Origin: an uncultured Hyphomicrobiales bacterium
Lineage (GTDB): Bacteria; Pseudomonadota; Alphaproteobacteria; Rhizobiales; Beijerinckiaceae
Length of the DNA stretch: 55,209 nt
Assembly: GCA_903884435.1 (NCBI GenBank)
Contig: CAISEY010000300.1
Location: 1 to 55,209, forward strand
Direction of reading: 5' to 3'
In this document: positions 24,699-32,590 of the stretch, piece by piece
Layout of the letters: each line of letters opens with the position of its first letter
Numbering within the stretch: position 1 is the first letter of the stretch
The notes under the pieces: model-generated
Databases searched by the model: none
What the model saw: only the letters and a program-made list of their open reading frames with translations
What the model was told of the DNA's origin: nothing
Position numbers and translations under genes: made by a program

Positions 24699-25871
24699 TC
24701 AGGCCGACGCGCCGCCCTGTCTTGGCAATTCGGCCTCGCGCGCCGCCCGGCGCCAGATCTTGGGCGGTTCTCCCGCCCGGATCGCCTCGATCTCGCGCTG
24801 CATGATGCGGCGCAACAACACGATGCCGGCGTCGGACTTGCCGAGTCGTTCATGCTCCCGATCGGCGATCGCGCCCTGCCCCATGATCGCGACGTAATCC
24901 TGCGCCGGCGTCAGTTGCAGCGATGGATCGGAAGGCCAGCCGCGGCCCTCGAACAGCGCGTCGTGATGTTCGGCCGGATTGTAATCGCCATGCGCGTCGA
25001 AATGCGCGAGCGTTTCGGCGTCCGCCTCCGGCCCCTCGGAGGGGATCGCGTAAACGCCGAATTTCAGCGTGTGCGTGTCGTCGACCGGCACGTTCCAGAC
25101 GCCGCGATGAACCCAGGGAGAGTCCTTGCGACGACCCGGCGTGACGATGTGATTGTTGTTGGGAAAGCTCCAGTCGCTGATTCGCACGTTGCCGGGTCCG
25201 CGCGTCGCGATCTGCCGGATGCCGGAATCGGTTTCGACATATTCCAGCGTCGGAATATTCGCCGTCACCGCCTCGCCGAACGGGCCCACTTTACCCGCGA
25301 GGTGGACGAAACTGACGTGAACCGCGTCGAGCGAATTCTCGATTTGCTGGAGAAAATTCATCGGCCAGATCTGCTCGCGCGCGATCACGAGCAGGCCCGG
25401 CCTCTCGAATTCCGCCTTGCGCGGCAGTTCGAACGCCGGCGGCTCGCCCTCGCCCATCCAGGCGAAAATCAGCCCGCAATATTCATGCAGAGGATAGGAG
25501 ACGACGCGTATCCTGGCGGCGGTCTCGTCGCCTTCCGCCGGCGCCTCGGTGCATTGTCCCGAGCCCGCGAATTTCCAGCCATGATAGATGCAGCGAACTT
25601 CCTCGCCCTGCACCCAGCCCGTGTGCAGCAGCGTGCGCCGGTGCGGACAACGCCCGGCGACGAGATACGGCTTTCCGCTCGCGCCGCGATAAAGCGTCAG
25701 GTCCTCGCCAAGAACCCTCAGGGCGCGCGCCTTGCCGGCTTCGAGCTTCGCGCCAACAGCCACCGGTTGCCAGAAGCGGCGAAGCAGCCTGCCCATGTCG
25801 GACTCAGGACCGCAGGACGCGAGCCGCGCCAGCCGTTCCACGTTCGTCAGGGGCGTTCCTTTGCCGCTCAT
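24699..25871 (-). CDS. Rieske non-heme iron oxygenase alpha subunit (phthalate-dioxygenase type)
   Basis: A 390-residue cytoplasmic oxygenase. The Rieske domain has C75-x-H77 (CPHRR) and C94-x2-H97 (CIYHGWKF). The catalytic domain has the mononuclear iron motif D182-x2-H185-x4-H190 (NSLDAVHVSFVH). The sequence type, with no small beta subunit nearby, fits the phthalate dioxygenase/vanillate demethylase/carnitine oxygenase group, which hydroxylate or demethylate aromatic acids using a separate reductase. ATG 25871 follows GGGAGGA and opens at the conserved N terminus; an in-frame upstream start is unlikely. No reductase is next to it. It is co-directional with the extended TctC gene. Confidence 0.92.
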   Translation of the reverse strand: MSGKGTPLTNVERLARLASCGPESDMGRLLRRFWQPVAVGAKLEAGKARALRVLGEDLTLYRGASGKPYLVAGRCPHRRTLLHTGWVQGEEVRCIYHGWKFAGSGQCTEAPAEGDETAARIRVVSYPLHEYCGLIFAWMGEGEPPAFELPRKAEFERPGLLVIAREQIWPMNFLQQIENSLDAVHVSFVHLAGKVGPFGEAVTANIPTLEYVETDSGIRQIATRGPGNVRISDWSFPNNNHIVTPGRRKDSPWVHRGVWNVPVDDTHTLKFGVYAIPSEGPEADAETLAHFDAHGDYNPAEHHDALFEGRGWPSDPSLQLTPAQDYVAIMGQGAIADREHERLGKSDAGIVLLRRIMQREIEAIRAGEPPKIWRRAAREAELPRQGGASA

Positions 25872-25900
25872 GAAGTCCTCCCGCGCGCGTCGCGCGGTCC

Positions 25901-25915
25901 AAGAATTCCATTCTT
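25901..25915. promoter_or_regulatory. Palindrome in the divergent Rieske oxygenase/bicupin interval (possible operator)
   Basis: AAGAAT-TCC-ATTCTT is a perfect 6+6 bp inverted repeat, AT-rich in a GC-rich setting, centred in the 98-bp interval between two divergent gene starts. It suits a dimeric repressor or activator controlling both. No regulator gene is adjacent. Confidence 0.4.
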
Positions 25916-25969
25916 TGAAGCGCCTGTCGAGATATGTTATCCGGACTGACAATCGATCAGGAGGACGCC

Positions 25970-27082
25970 TTGGCGAAGGATGCGATCGTCTCGAACGAAC
26001 TCGCGGAAAAATTCGCGAGGGAAAAGGACACGCCCTATCTGCGCTGGGTGCGGAGCCAGGGCCTCGACATCGTCGACGCCCATTACGTGCGCAACCTGAA
26101 ACGCGCCGAACTGAAGTCCTGGGCGCGGCGCGGCGGCGCCGGCCTCTACATCAATCACGAGGCCTCTCGCACGACGAACGATTGCTATGTTTGCGAAATC
26201 CCCGCCGGCGGCAAGCTCGCGCCGCAACGCCAGCTTTACGAGGAGATGATCTACGTGCTCGACGGGCGCGGCTCGACGACCGTGTGGAACGGCGAGGGCA
26301 AGCGCGTCACCTTCGAATGGAAGGCGGGCGCCATCTTCGGCGTTCCCCTCAATGCCTGGCACCAGCATTTCAACGGATCGGGCCTGGCGCCGGCGCGGTT
26401 CGTCGCCGTCACCAACGCGCCGCCGGTGATCAATCTTTACGAGGACCTCGGCTTCGTTTTCGAAACCGACTACGATTTCAGGAGCCGGTTCGGCGGAGAG
26501 CCGGATTATTTCACGCGAGCCGGCGAGCAGAAGGGCCTGCGGCTCGAGACCAATTTCATTCCCGACACGGTGAACGTCGGCGTCGCTTCCAGCGCCGAAC
26601 GCGGCGCGGGCTCCGGCATGATCCGGTTCAACCTCGCGAAAGGCTCGATTGGCGGACACATCTCGCAATTTCCCGTCGGCACCTACAAGAAGGCGCACGC
26701 GCACGGGCCGGGCGCCCACGTCATCGTTCTCTCGGGCGAGGGCTATTCGCTCATGTGGCCGGAGGGCGAGGAGCCGCGCCGCTATGACTGGGAAACTGGC
26801 ACGCTGATCGTGCCGCCGAACGGGTGGTTTCACCAGCATTTCAACGCGGGTCCGACGCCCGCCCGCTATCTCGCCTTCAAGCACGGTTCGCAACGCAACG
26901 CGCAGGGCGTGATGATGTGCTGGATCAGCCGGAGGCTGGGCGGCGACCAGCTCGACTACGCCGACGAAAGCCCGAAAATCCGCGAGATATTCGCCCGCGA
27001 GCTCGGCAAGCATGGCCTCGCGCCGCGAATGGAGCCCGTCTACGAGAAGGAACTGGAGACGCTGCCGCCGCGGGTCGCCTGA
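25970..27082 (+). CDS. Bicupin protein, second type (metal site only in the C-terminal domain)
   Basis: A 370-residue two-cupin protein distinct from the gentisate-type bicupins. The first domain reads APQRQLYEEMIYVLDG, so the usual HxH is QRQ although Glu and the distal WHQHFN are kept. The second domain has KAHAHGPGAHVIVLSGEG and GWFHQHFN, a possible four-His metal site (H243, H245, H250, H288 or H290). The HFN endings link both domains to the two mini-cupins at 11839 and 14542. I take the TTG at 25970 as start, since AGGAGG lies 6 bp upstream; the ATG at 25934 has no ribosome site. It is divergent from the Rieske oxygenase. The reaction is unknown. Confidence 0.82.
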   Translation: MAKDAIVSNELAEKFAREKDTPYLRWVRSQGLDIVDAHYVRNLKRAELKSWARRGGAGLYINHEASRTTNDCYVCEIPAGGKLAPQRQLYEEMIYVLDGRGSTTVWNGEGKRVTFEWKAGAIFGVPLNAWHQHFNGSGLAPARFVAVTNAPPVINLYEDLGFVFETDYDFRSRFGGEPDYFTRAGEQKGLRLETNFIPDTVNVGVASSAERGAGSGMIRFNLAKGSIGGHISQFPVGTYKKAHAHGPGAHVIVLSGEGYSLMWPEGEEPRRYDWETGTLIVPPNGWFHQHFNAGPTPARYLAFKHGSQRNAQGVMMCWISRRLGGDQLDYADESPKIREIFARELGKHGLAPRMEPVYEKELETLPPRVA

Positions 27083-27087
27083 AGCCG

Positions 27088-28119
27088 CTACTTGTCCGAC
27101 GCGAGCGCGCCCGCGTCGAGCATCAGGATCGACGGGTCCGCGCGCGCCATGGCCGTCACCGCTTTTTGAACCTCCTCGCCCGGGAGCGGGTCGATTTCGA
27201 GGTTCATCGTCTTCGCTTCCGCGATCAGTTCGGGATCCTTCATCGTCTCGTCGAAGGCGCGCCGCAAGGCCGCGACGCGGTCCGCCGGCACGCCGGGCCC
27301 CACGGCGAAGGCGTGCGAAACCGCCGTCATGGCGGAATAAAAGCCGAAGATGTCGCGCTCGTTTTTGTTGCGCGCGAGATCGGTCAACAAGGGCGTGTCC
27401 GGCAGGTCGGGCTCCTTTTTCAGCCCGACCTGGAGGAAGACGTTGACCTCCCCGTCACGAATCCGGCGCGCGCGCGTCGCCTTCAGCAAGGCCCAGGAGG
27501 CGCCGGCGCGGCCCTGAATTTCGCCGCGCTCCATGGCGAGGTCCGCCGCCTCGCCGTTGGAATAGCCCGTCACGATCCGGAACTTCGTGCCCAGCGTCTT
27601 GTTGACGATGGACGGATAAAGATAGCCGATCGCGGTCGGCCCCGTGGCTCCGACGACAAGCTCACGCCGGCGCGCGTCCTCGATGCTCGCGACCTTCGAA
27701 TCCCGCCAGGCGATGAACACGTTCGACGCGGAGGCCGCGTTGCCGATCCAGTTGAAGGAGGCGAGGTCGAAACGCGCCTTGTCGTTGCGCGCGGCCTGCA
27801 CCAGCGGCAGGGTCTGCACGATGGTCAATATCTCCGTGCCGTCGCGGGGCGCGACATTCGCGAGATAATTCGCGGCGTTGATGCTGGCGGCGCCGGGCAT
27901 GTTGACGTTGACGACGTTCGGCCTGCCCGGAATGTGCTTGCCGATGTGGCGGGCGATGAACCGTCCGTAGAGATCGTATCCGCCGCCGCTGGCCGTGCCG
28001 ATGACCATCTTGACGACGCGGCCCGCGTAAAAACTCTCGACGGACTGGGCCCGCGCGGCGATGGCCCCCGGAAGGCCCAGCGCGATCGCCAGCCCCGACA
28101 CGCGCGCCACACCGATCAT
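27088..28119 (-). CDS. TctC/Bug-family solute receptor
   Basis: A 343-residue periplasmic receptor with signal peptide (to ...AIAARAQ), the opening VESFYAGRVVKMVIGTASGGGYDLYGR, the loop VNVNMPGAAS and VTGYSNGEAADLAMERGEIQGRAG. Its nearest relative here is the protein at 39618-40637 (both share YDxYGR, LANxAPRDGTE, a QxLPLVQ segment and a DKARFDLAxFNW stretch), so the pair arose by duplication. It is a single minus-strand gene, convergent with the bicupin (5-bp gap) and divergent from the cytosolic binding-protein gene at 28245. A CTTGACG box at 28170-28176 (minus strand) may be its -35. Confidence 0.9.
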   Translation of the reverse strand: MIGVARVSGLAIALGLPGAIAARAQSVESFYAGRVVKMVIGTASGGGYDLYGRFIARHIGKHIPGRPNVVNVNMPGAASINAANYLANVAPRDGTEILTIVQTLPLVQAARNDKARFDLASFNWIGNAASASNVFIAWRDSKVASIEDARRRELVVGATGPTAIGYLYPSIVNKTLGTKFRIVTGYSNGEAADLAMERGEIQGRAGASWALLKATRARRIRDGEVNVFLQVGLKKEPDLPDTPLLTDLARNKNERDIFGFYSAMTAVSHAFAVGPGVPADRVAALRRAFDETMKDPELIAEAKTMNLEIDPLPGEEVQKAVTAMARADPSILMLDAGALASDK

Positions 28120-28180
28120 TTCGCCTCCCCGGACCGCACCGGGCCCAGACTCGCCGCCCTCGATCCGCGCGTCAAGCCAT

Positions 28181-28215
28181 CCCGACGCGGGCGCTTTTCA
28201 TCGCCACGCGTCGGG
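28181..28215. promoter_or_regulatory. 9-bp inverted repeat in the divergent TctC/NMT1-like interval
   Basis: CCCGACGCG (28181-28189) and CGCGTCGGG (28207-28215) are perfect reverse complements separated by 17 bp. The repeat overlaps the candidate plus-strand promoter at 28195-28223, so it is well placed as an operator for the six-gene run that starts at 28245. Confidence 0.4.
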
Positions 28216-28223
28216 GATAGAGT
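28195..28223 (+). promoter_or_regulatory. Candidate promoter for the 28245 gene run
   Basis: TTTTCA (28195-28200), 17-bp spacer, TAGAGT (28218-28223), 21 bp upstream of the ATG at 28245. Each hexamer matches the sigma-70 consensus at four of six positions. Confidence 0.35.
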
Positions 28224-28244
28224 TCGCGACAACGGGAGGACTAC

Positions 28245-29351
28245 ATGGACAAGATATCTTTTCCCTATCGCGCGTCGAGCCATCTCGTGCTGCTGCACGT
28301 GATCAACGAATCCGGCGCCTGGGCGAAACACGGACTCGACGTCAACTACGATTTCCAGATTTTGAAGAACGACGCGCACCGCGCCGTCGCCAATGGCGAG
28401 ATCGAATTCGTCGGCGGCAACCATATCTCGACCTATGGCCACCGCGCGCGAGGCGACGACTGGGTCTATCTCGGCCAGACCGTCAACAGTTACAATCTCG
28501 CGCTTTGCGTGCGCGCGGATTCGGGCATCAACACCCTCTCCGACTTGCGCGGCAAGCGCGTCGGCACCCGCGGCAATCATCCCGGACTCAACGACTGGCT
28601 GCTGCTGAAACAACGCGGCCTCGACGTCGATCGCGACGAGGTGGAGCTGGTCAGGGAAGTCGATGGCCTCGCCTCGGAGGAGGCCCAGCCGGACGATGGC
28701 TCGGCCCCCGTCGCGACCAAAAAGAAGCGCGCGCCCGTGTGGCGCTGGGTGCTCGACGGAAAGGTCGACGCCGCCCTGCTGACGCCCCCGTCGAGCCTCT
28801 TCGCGGAAGCCGCGGGCCTGAAGCTCATCAACATCGAACCACTGCCGATGATCTGGTTCACGACGATCTCGTCGAGCATGCGCTTCGTGCAAAAGCATCC
28901 CAATCTCGTCGACCGGTTTCTCAAGGGCGTCATCGAGGGCATTCACTTCTTCAGGACCGAGCGTGAGCGCTCGATCAAGGTCATTCAGGAGCGTTACACG
29001 AAGGAAGGCCAGATGAATCGCGATCAGGCGGCCTTTGTCTGGCAAAACACCGTGACCATGCTGGAGCCGCGCCTCTTCCCGTCGATGGCCGCCATCGCCA
29101 ACGTCTACGAGGAGGCCAAACGCAGCGATCCCGACGCGCGCCGCGTCAACCCGATGGCGCTGTGGGATCTCCACCACACGCGCCACATCGACGACTCCGG
29201 TTTCACCGACCGGCTCTATGGCGTCAATCGCGGCCGCGGTCACGCCATCGATCCGGAAAAGGCCGCTGAAAAGGCCGCCGAACAGATCCGTATTCTCGAA
29301 GCCATGAAAGCCTGCGGCCACATGGAAAGCGAACATTGCGAATGTGAATGA
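28245..29351 (+). CDS. NMT1-like binding-protein-fold protein without signal peptide, Cys/His tail (copy 1)
   Basis: A 368-residue protein with the periplasmic-binding-protein fold of the NMT1/THI5 class (PYRASSHLVLLHVINESGAWAK, RADSGINTLSDLRGKRVGTRG, LIEG-type FLKGVIEGIHFF). It begins directly at the mature fold, MDKISFPYRASSHL, right after a GGGAGGA ribosome site, so there is no export signal and it is probably cytosolic. A charged insert lies near residues 140-165. The C terminus ends KACGHMESEHCECE; CGH-x5-C-x-C recurs in the paralogue at 31474 and may bind metal. It is followed by a TctC gene, an arrangement duplicated downstream. It could be a cytosolic ligand sensor, chaperone or enzyme rather than a transporter part. 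Confidence 0.85.
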   Translation: MDKISFPYRASSHLVLLHVINESGAWAKHGLDVNYDFQILKNDAHRAVANGEIEFVGGNHISTYGHRARGDDWVYLGQTVNSYNLALCVRADSGINTLSDLRGKRVGTRGNHPGLNDWLLLKQRGLDVDRDEVELVREVDGLASEEAQPDDGSAPVATKKKRAPVWRWVLDGKVDAALLTPPSSLFAEAAGLKLINIEPLPMIWFTTISSSMRFVQKHPNLVDRFLKGVIEGIHFFRTERERSIKVIQERYTKEGQMNRDQAAFVWQNTVTMLEPRLFPSMAAIANVYEEAKRSDPDARRVNPMALWDLHHTRHIDDSGFTDRLYGVNRGRGHAIDPEKAAEKAAEQIRILEAMKACGHMESEHCECE

Positions 29352-29373
29352 GGCGCGCCCGGAGGCCGCGAAA

Positions 29374-30417
29374 ATGAAGCGATTGCTGGCTTGTCTGACG
29401 ATGTTTCTGGCCGCGGGCGCCACGCGCGCGGCCGAAGCGCCATCGTTCCAGGGCAAGACGATCACCATGATCATCGGCGCGGGAGCCGGCGGCGGCACGG
29501 ATTCCTCGGGGCGGCTGATCGCCTCGTTCCTCGCCGACCATCTGCCGGGCAAGCCGGCTCTGGTCGTGCGCAACATGCCCGGCGCCAATGGCGTCACCGG
29601 CATGAACTTCTTCGCCCAGCAGGCCGCCGCCGACGGGCTGACCATCACCATGGGCTCGAGTTCGCAGGCCGATCCCCTGCACTATCGCCGTCCGCAATCC
29701 AGATTCGATCCCGCGACGTTTGAAATGATCGGAGGCGCCGGGCGCGGCGGCACCGTGCTCATCATCAACAAGGCCGCGGAAGCGCGTCTGTTCGACAAGA
29801 CCCGGAAGCCCGTCGTGATGGGCTCCCTCGTGGGCGTGCCGCGCTCCGGGATGCAGGCGACGGCCTGGGGCGTCGAACTGCTCGGCTGGAACGTCAGGTG
29901 GGTCGTCGGCTACCAGAGCACCAACGACCTGCTGCTGGCGCTCGAGCGCGGCGAGATCGACATGACCTCGACGGGCAATCTCCAGCAATATCAAAAGCTG
30001 ATCAATCTCGGCGGTTTCCGCGCCTTCAGCCAGTCCGGCGCGATCCACGGCGGCAAACTCGTCGCGCGTCCCGATTTCGGCGACGCTCCGATGTTTCCGG
30101 ACATGGTGGCGAAACGCGTCACGACGCCGCTCATGGAAAAGGCCTTCACGTTCTGGAGCGCGATGACCAGCATAGACAAATGGGTGGCCCTGCCGCCCGC
30201 GACGCCAAAGCCGCTGGTCGATGTCTATCGCGCGACTTACGCTGACGCGATGCACAGCCCCGAGTTCATCGAACTCGGCCAGAAAATCAGCGAGGATTTC
30301 ACGCCGATGGCCTGGACGGACGTCGCGGCGCTCGTCCGCACCATCGGCGGCACGCCGCCGGAAGCCGTGAATTTCATCGCCGCCATGCTGCGCGGGCAGG
30401 GCCTCGAAACAGACTGA
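29374..30417 (+). CDS. TctC/Bug-family solute receptor (pair with copy 1)
   Basis: A 347-residue periplasmic receptor. I start it at ATG 29374 (MKRLLACLTMFLAAGATRAAEA), which gives a clean signal peptide; a frame-open ATG at 29344 overlaps the previous gene's end but would put ten charged residues ahead of the signal. Family features are FQGKTITMIIGAGAGGGTDSSGR, VVRNMPGANG and the GYQSTNDLLLALERGEIDM segment. Its closest relative is the TctC at 32591 (both have GLTITMGxSxQADPLHYR and WVALPPATPxP). Each is the immediate downstream partner of a signal-less NMT1-like protein, so the two-gene unit was duplicated whole. Confidence 0.9.
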   Translation: MKRLLACLTMFLAAGATRAAEAPSFQGKTITMIIGAGAGGGTDSSGRLIASFLADHLPGKPALVVRNMPGANGVTGMNFFAQQAAADGLTITMGSSSQADPLHYRRPQSRFDPATFEMIGGAGRGGTVLIINKAAEARLFDKTRKPVVMGSLVGVPRSGMQATAWGVELLGWNVRWVVGYQSTNDLLLALERGEIDMTSTGNLQQYQKLINLGGFRAFSQSGAIHGGKLVARPDFGDAPMFPDMVAKRVTTPLMEKAFTFWSAMTSIDKWVALPPATPKPLVDVYRATYADAMHSPEFIELGQKISEDFTPMAWTDVAALVRTIGGTPPEAVNFIAAMLRGQGLETD

Positions 30418-30435
30418 ATCCAACGGACACACCTC

Positions 30436-31395
30436 ATGCAACAATCGCCGCTCGAAACCTTCAACGAAAAGCTCGCCCGCTCGAACATGCGCGGGCAATG
30501 GCTGTCCGAGGGCTTTCTCAACGCCGCGATCGGCGGCCCGAAGCCCGCCGGCGTTCCCATGAAATGGACGTGGGCGACCGTCATGGAACACATGGCGGAA
30601 GCCGGCGAGGTCATGCGCGAGGCGAAACAGGCGCGCCGCTCCCTGCTCTTCCACAATCCCGGCCTGGCGCGCGGCGCCACGCACACGATCAACATGGGCG
30701 TGCAGATGATCGTGCCCGGCGAAACCGCCCGGGCGCATCGCCACTCCATCGCGGCCCTGCGCTTCATCATCGAGGGCGACGGCAAGCTCGAGACGATCAT
30801 CGACGGCGAACATTGCACGATGGAGGACTTCGATCTCGTGCTGACGCCCAACTGGTCGTGGCACGATCATCACAACAATTCGAACCGGCCGGTCTACTGG
30901 CTCGACGTGCTCGACGTGCCGCTCGTGCTCAATCTGAACCAGGCTTTCTACGAACCGGGAGCCGGCGAGGACCAGCCGGCCCTTCCGGCGGACTTCAGGC
31001 CGCACGCGCGATTGCGCTACGCGTGGCGCGACACGGAGCCGAAATTGCGCGCGGCGCCGCTCGACCCGCACGACGGCCATCGCTTCGACTACCTCAATCC
31101 GGAGACGGGCGGCCCCACGATGTCGACGCTCTCGTGCCACGCCTTGTTGCTGCCGCCGGGCTTCGAGGGCGCCTCGCGGCGTCGCACGTCGAGCGCGGTC
31201 TATTTCGTCGTCCGCGGCGAGGGCGTTCTGGAAGCCGGCGACCAGAAAATTCCCTTCGGCAGGAACGACAGCCTGGTCGCGCCGAACTTCGCGCGCACGC
31301 GCCTCGTCAACACCTCGAAGACGAACGACGCGGTTCTGTTCAGCGTCGAGGACACGCCGGTGCTGAGAGCGCTGGGATTTTATCGGGAGGGGTGA
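30436..31395 (+). CDS. Gentisate 1,2-dioxygenase-like bicupin
   Basis: A 319-residue cytoplasmic bicupin, the closest of the three to classical gentisate dioxygenases. The first domain has H101 and H103 (ARAHRHSIAALRFIIEG) and WHDHH (H143), with NMRGQWLSEGF near the N terminus. The second domain keeps the barrel but not the metal ligands (ASRRRTSSAVYFVVRGEG, NFARTRLVN). It sits between the two NMT1-like/TctC units, 18 bp after the first, and is paralogous to the leading gene of the minus-strand operon at 16679. Ring cleavage of a hydroxylated aromatic acid is likely. Confidence 0.9.
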   Translation: MQQSPLETFNEKLARSNMRGQWLSEGFLNAAIGGPKPAGVPMKWTWATVMEHMAEAGEVMREAKQARRSLLFHNPGLARGATHTINMGVQMIVPGETARAHRHSIAALRFIIEGDGKLETIIDGEHCTMEDFDLVLTPNWSWHDHHNNSNRPVYWLDVLDVPLVLNLNQAFYEPGAGEDQPALPADFRPHARLRYAWRDTEPKLRAAPLDPHDGHRFDYLNPETGGPTMSTLSCHALLLPPGFEGASRRRTSSAVYFVVRGEGVLEAGDQKIPFGRNDSLVAPNFARTRLVNTSKTNDAVLFSVEDTPVLRALGFYREG

Positions 31396-31412
31396 GGCCC
31401 GGGCTCCGTTTC

Positions 31413-31441
31413 TGGACAAGCCCGGGGCGCTCTGCCATCAT
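31413..31441 (+). promoter_or_regulatory. Candidate promoter for the second NMT1-like/TctC/UbiD unit
   Basis: TGGACA (31413-31418), 17-bp spacer, CATCAT (31436-31441), 32 bp upstream of ATG 31474. The same layout, with GATCAT and the same GGGGCGC tract in the spacer, occurs before the Rieske gene at 40739. Confidence 0.4.
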
Positions 31442-31473
31442 TCCGCGACATCAAGACACACTGGAGGACGTCC

Positions 31474-32571
31474 ATGGACCACGTGAATTTTCCCTATCGC
31501 TCGAGCAGCCATCTCACCTTCCTGCACGTCGTGGCTGAATCGGGCGCGTGGGAAAAGCACGGGCTTCGCGTCGATTACGACAAGAAGATTTCCTCGACCG
31601 AGGCGCACCGCGCCGTGCCGGCCGGCGAAGTCGAATTCGTCGGCGGCAACCATGTCTCGACCTATGGCCACCGCGCCCGCGGCGACAGCTGGGTCTATCT
31701 CGGGCAGACCGTCAACAAGGTTCATTCCAAACTCGTCGTGCGGCCGGATTCGGGCATCAACGGATTCGCCGACCTGCGCGGCAAGGTGGTGGGAACCCGC
31801 GGCTCGCATCCGGGGCTGAACGACTGGCTGCAACTGAAACAGCGCGGCCTCGATGTCGATCGCGACGACGTGCAACTCCTCAACATGCTCAAGCACAAAA
31901 AGGGGCAGATGGACGACGAGGCCAACACGCAGGACGAGGAGCGCCAGCCGCTGTGGCACTGGGTTCGCGACCGCAAGGTGGACGCGGCCCTGATGACGCC
32001 GCCGGCGCATCTCTTCGCCGAGGCCGCCGGCCTCAAGGTGATCGACATCGACGCCATGCCGATGATCTGGTTCACCACGATTTCCTCGAGCCTCGGCTTC
32101 GTCGCCCGCCATCCCGACATCGTCGAGCGGTTCATCAAGGGCCTGGTCGAGGGCGTGCATTTCTTCAAGACGCAGCCGGAAAAATCCATCGAGATCATCC
32201 AGCGCCGCTACACGAAGGAAGGCCAGCTCAACCACGCGCAAGCCACCTATATCTGGCAGGGCCTCGCGCCGCTGCTCGAACCGAAGCTCTATCCCTCCAT
32301 GGCGGCCATCGCCAACGTCTACGAGGAGGCCAAGCGCCAGGACAAGGACGCGCTGAAGGTCAATCCGCTGGAATTGTGGGACACGCACCACATCCGTCGC
32401 GTCGATGATTCCGGGTTCGTCGACGCGCTCTACGGCAACGCGCCGCTCGCCGCGCACAAGGACGCCGCCGATCCGGAATACAAGCGGGAGAAGGCGAAGA
32501 AGCAGGAAGACATGATCGCCGCGGTGAAGGCCTGCGGCCATCTCGCCGGCGTCGATTGCGATTGCCACTGA
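31474..32571 (+). CDS. NMT1-like binding-protein-fold protein without signal peptide, Cys/His tail (copy 2)
   Basis: A 365-residue paralogue of the protein at 28245, alike along nearly its whole length (for example FVGGNHVSTYGHRARGDSWV and SMAAIANVYEEAKR). The start MDHVNFPYRSSSHLTFLHVV follows GGAGGA, and again there is no signal peptide. The charged insert near residue 140-160 differs in sequence (KHKKGQMDDEANTQDEER), while the C-terminal KACGHLAGVDCDCH keeps the CGH-x5-C-x-C pattern, so the Cys/His tail is under constraint and the insert is not. It is 20 bp upstream of its own TctC partner. Function unknown; a cytosolic ligand- or metal-dependent role is inferred. Confidence 0.85.
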   Translation: MDHVNFPYRSSSHLTFLHVVAESGAWEKHGLRVDYDKKISSTEAHRAVPAGEVEFVGGNHVSTYGHRARGDSWVYLGQTVNKVHSKLVVRPDSGINGFADLRGKVVGTRGSHPGLNDWLQLKQRGLDVDRDDVQLLNMLKHKKGQMDDEANTQDEERQPLWHWVRDRKVDAALMTPPAHLFAEAAGLKVIDIDAMPMIWFTTISSSLGFVARHPDIVERFIKGLVEGVHFFKTQPEKSIEIIQRRYTKEGQLNHAQATYIWQGLAPLLEPKLYPSMAAIANVYEEAKRQDKDALKVNPLELWDTHHIRRVDDSGFVDALYGNAPLAAHKDAADPEYKREKAKKQEDMIAAVKACGHLAGVDCDCH

Positions 32572-32590
32572 CGGGCGGCGGGAGAGCCAC

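Noticed and set aside
25934-25969. ATG 25934 as the start of the bicupin gene
   Set aside because: No ribosome site precedes it, while TTG 25970 has AGGAGG at good spacing.
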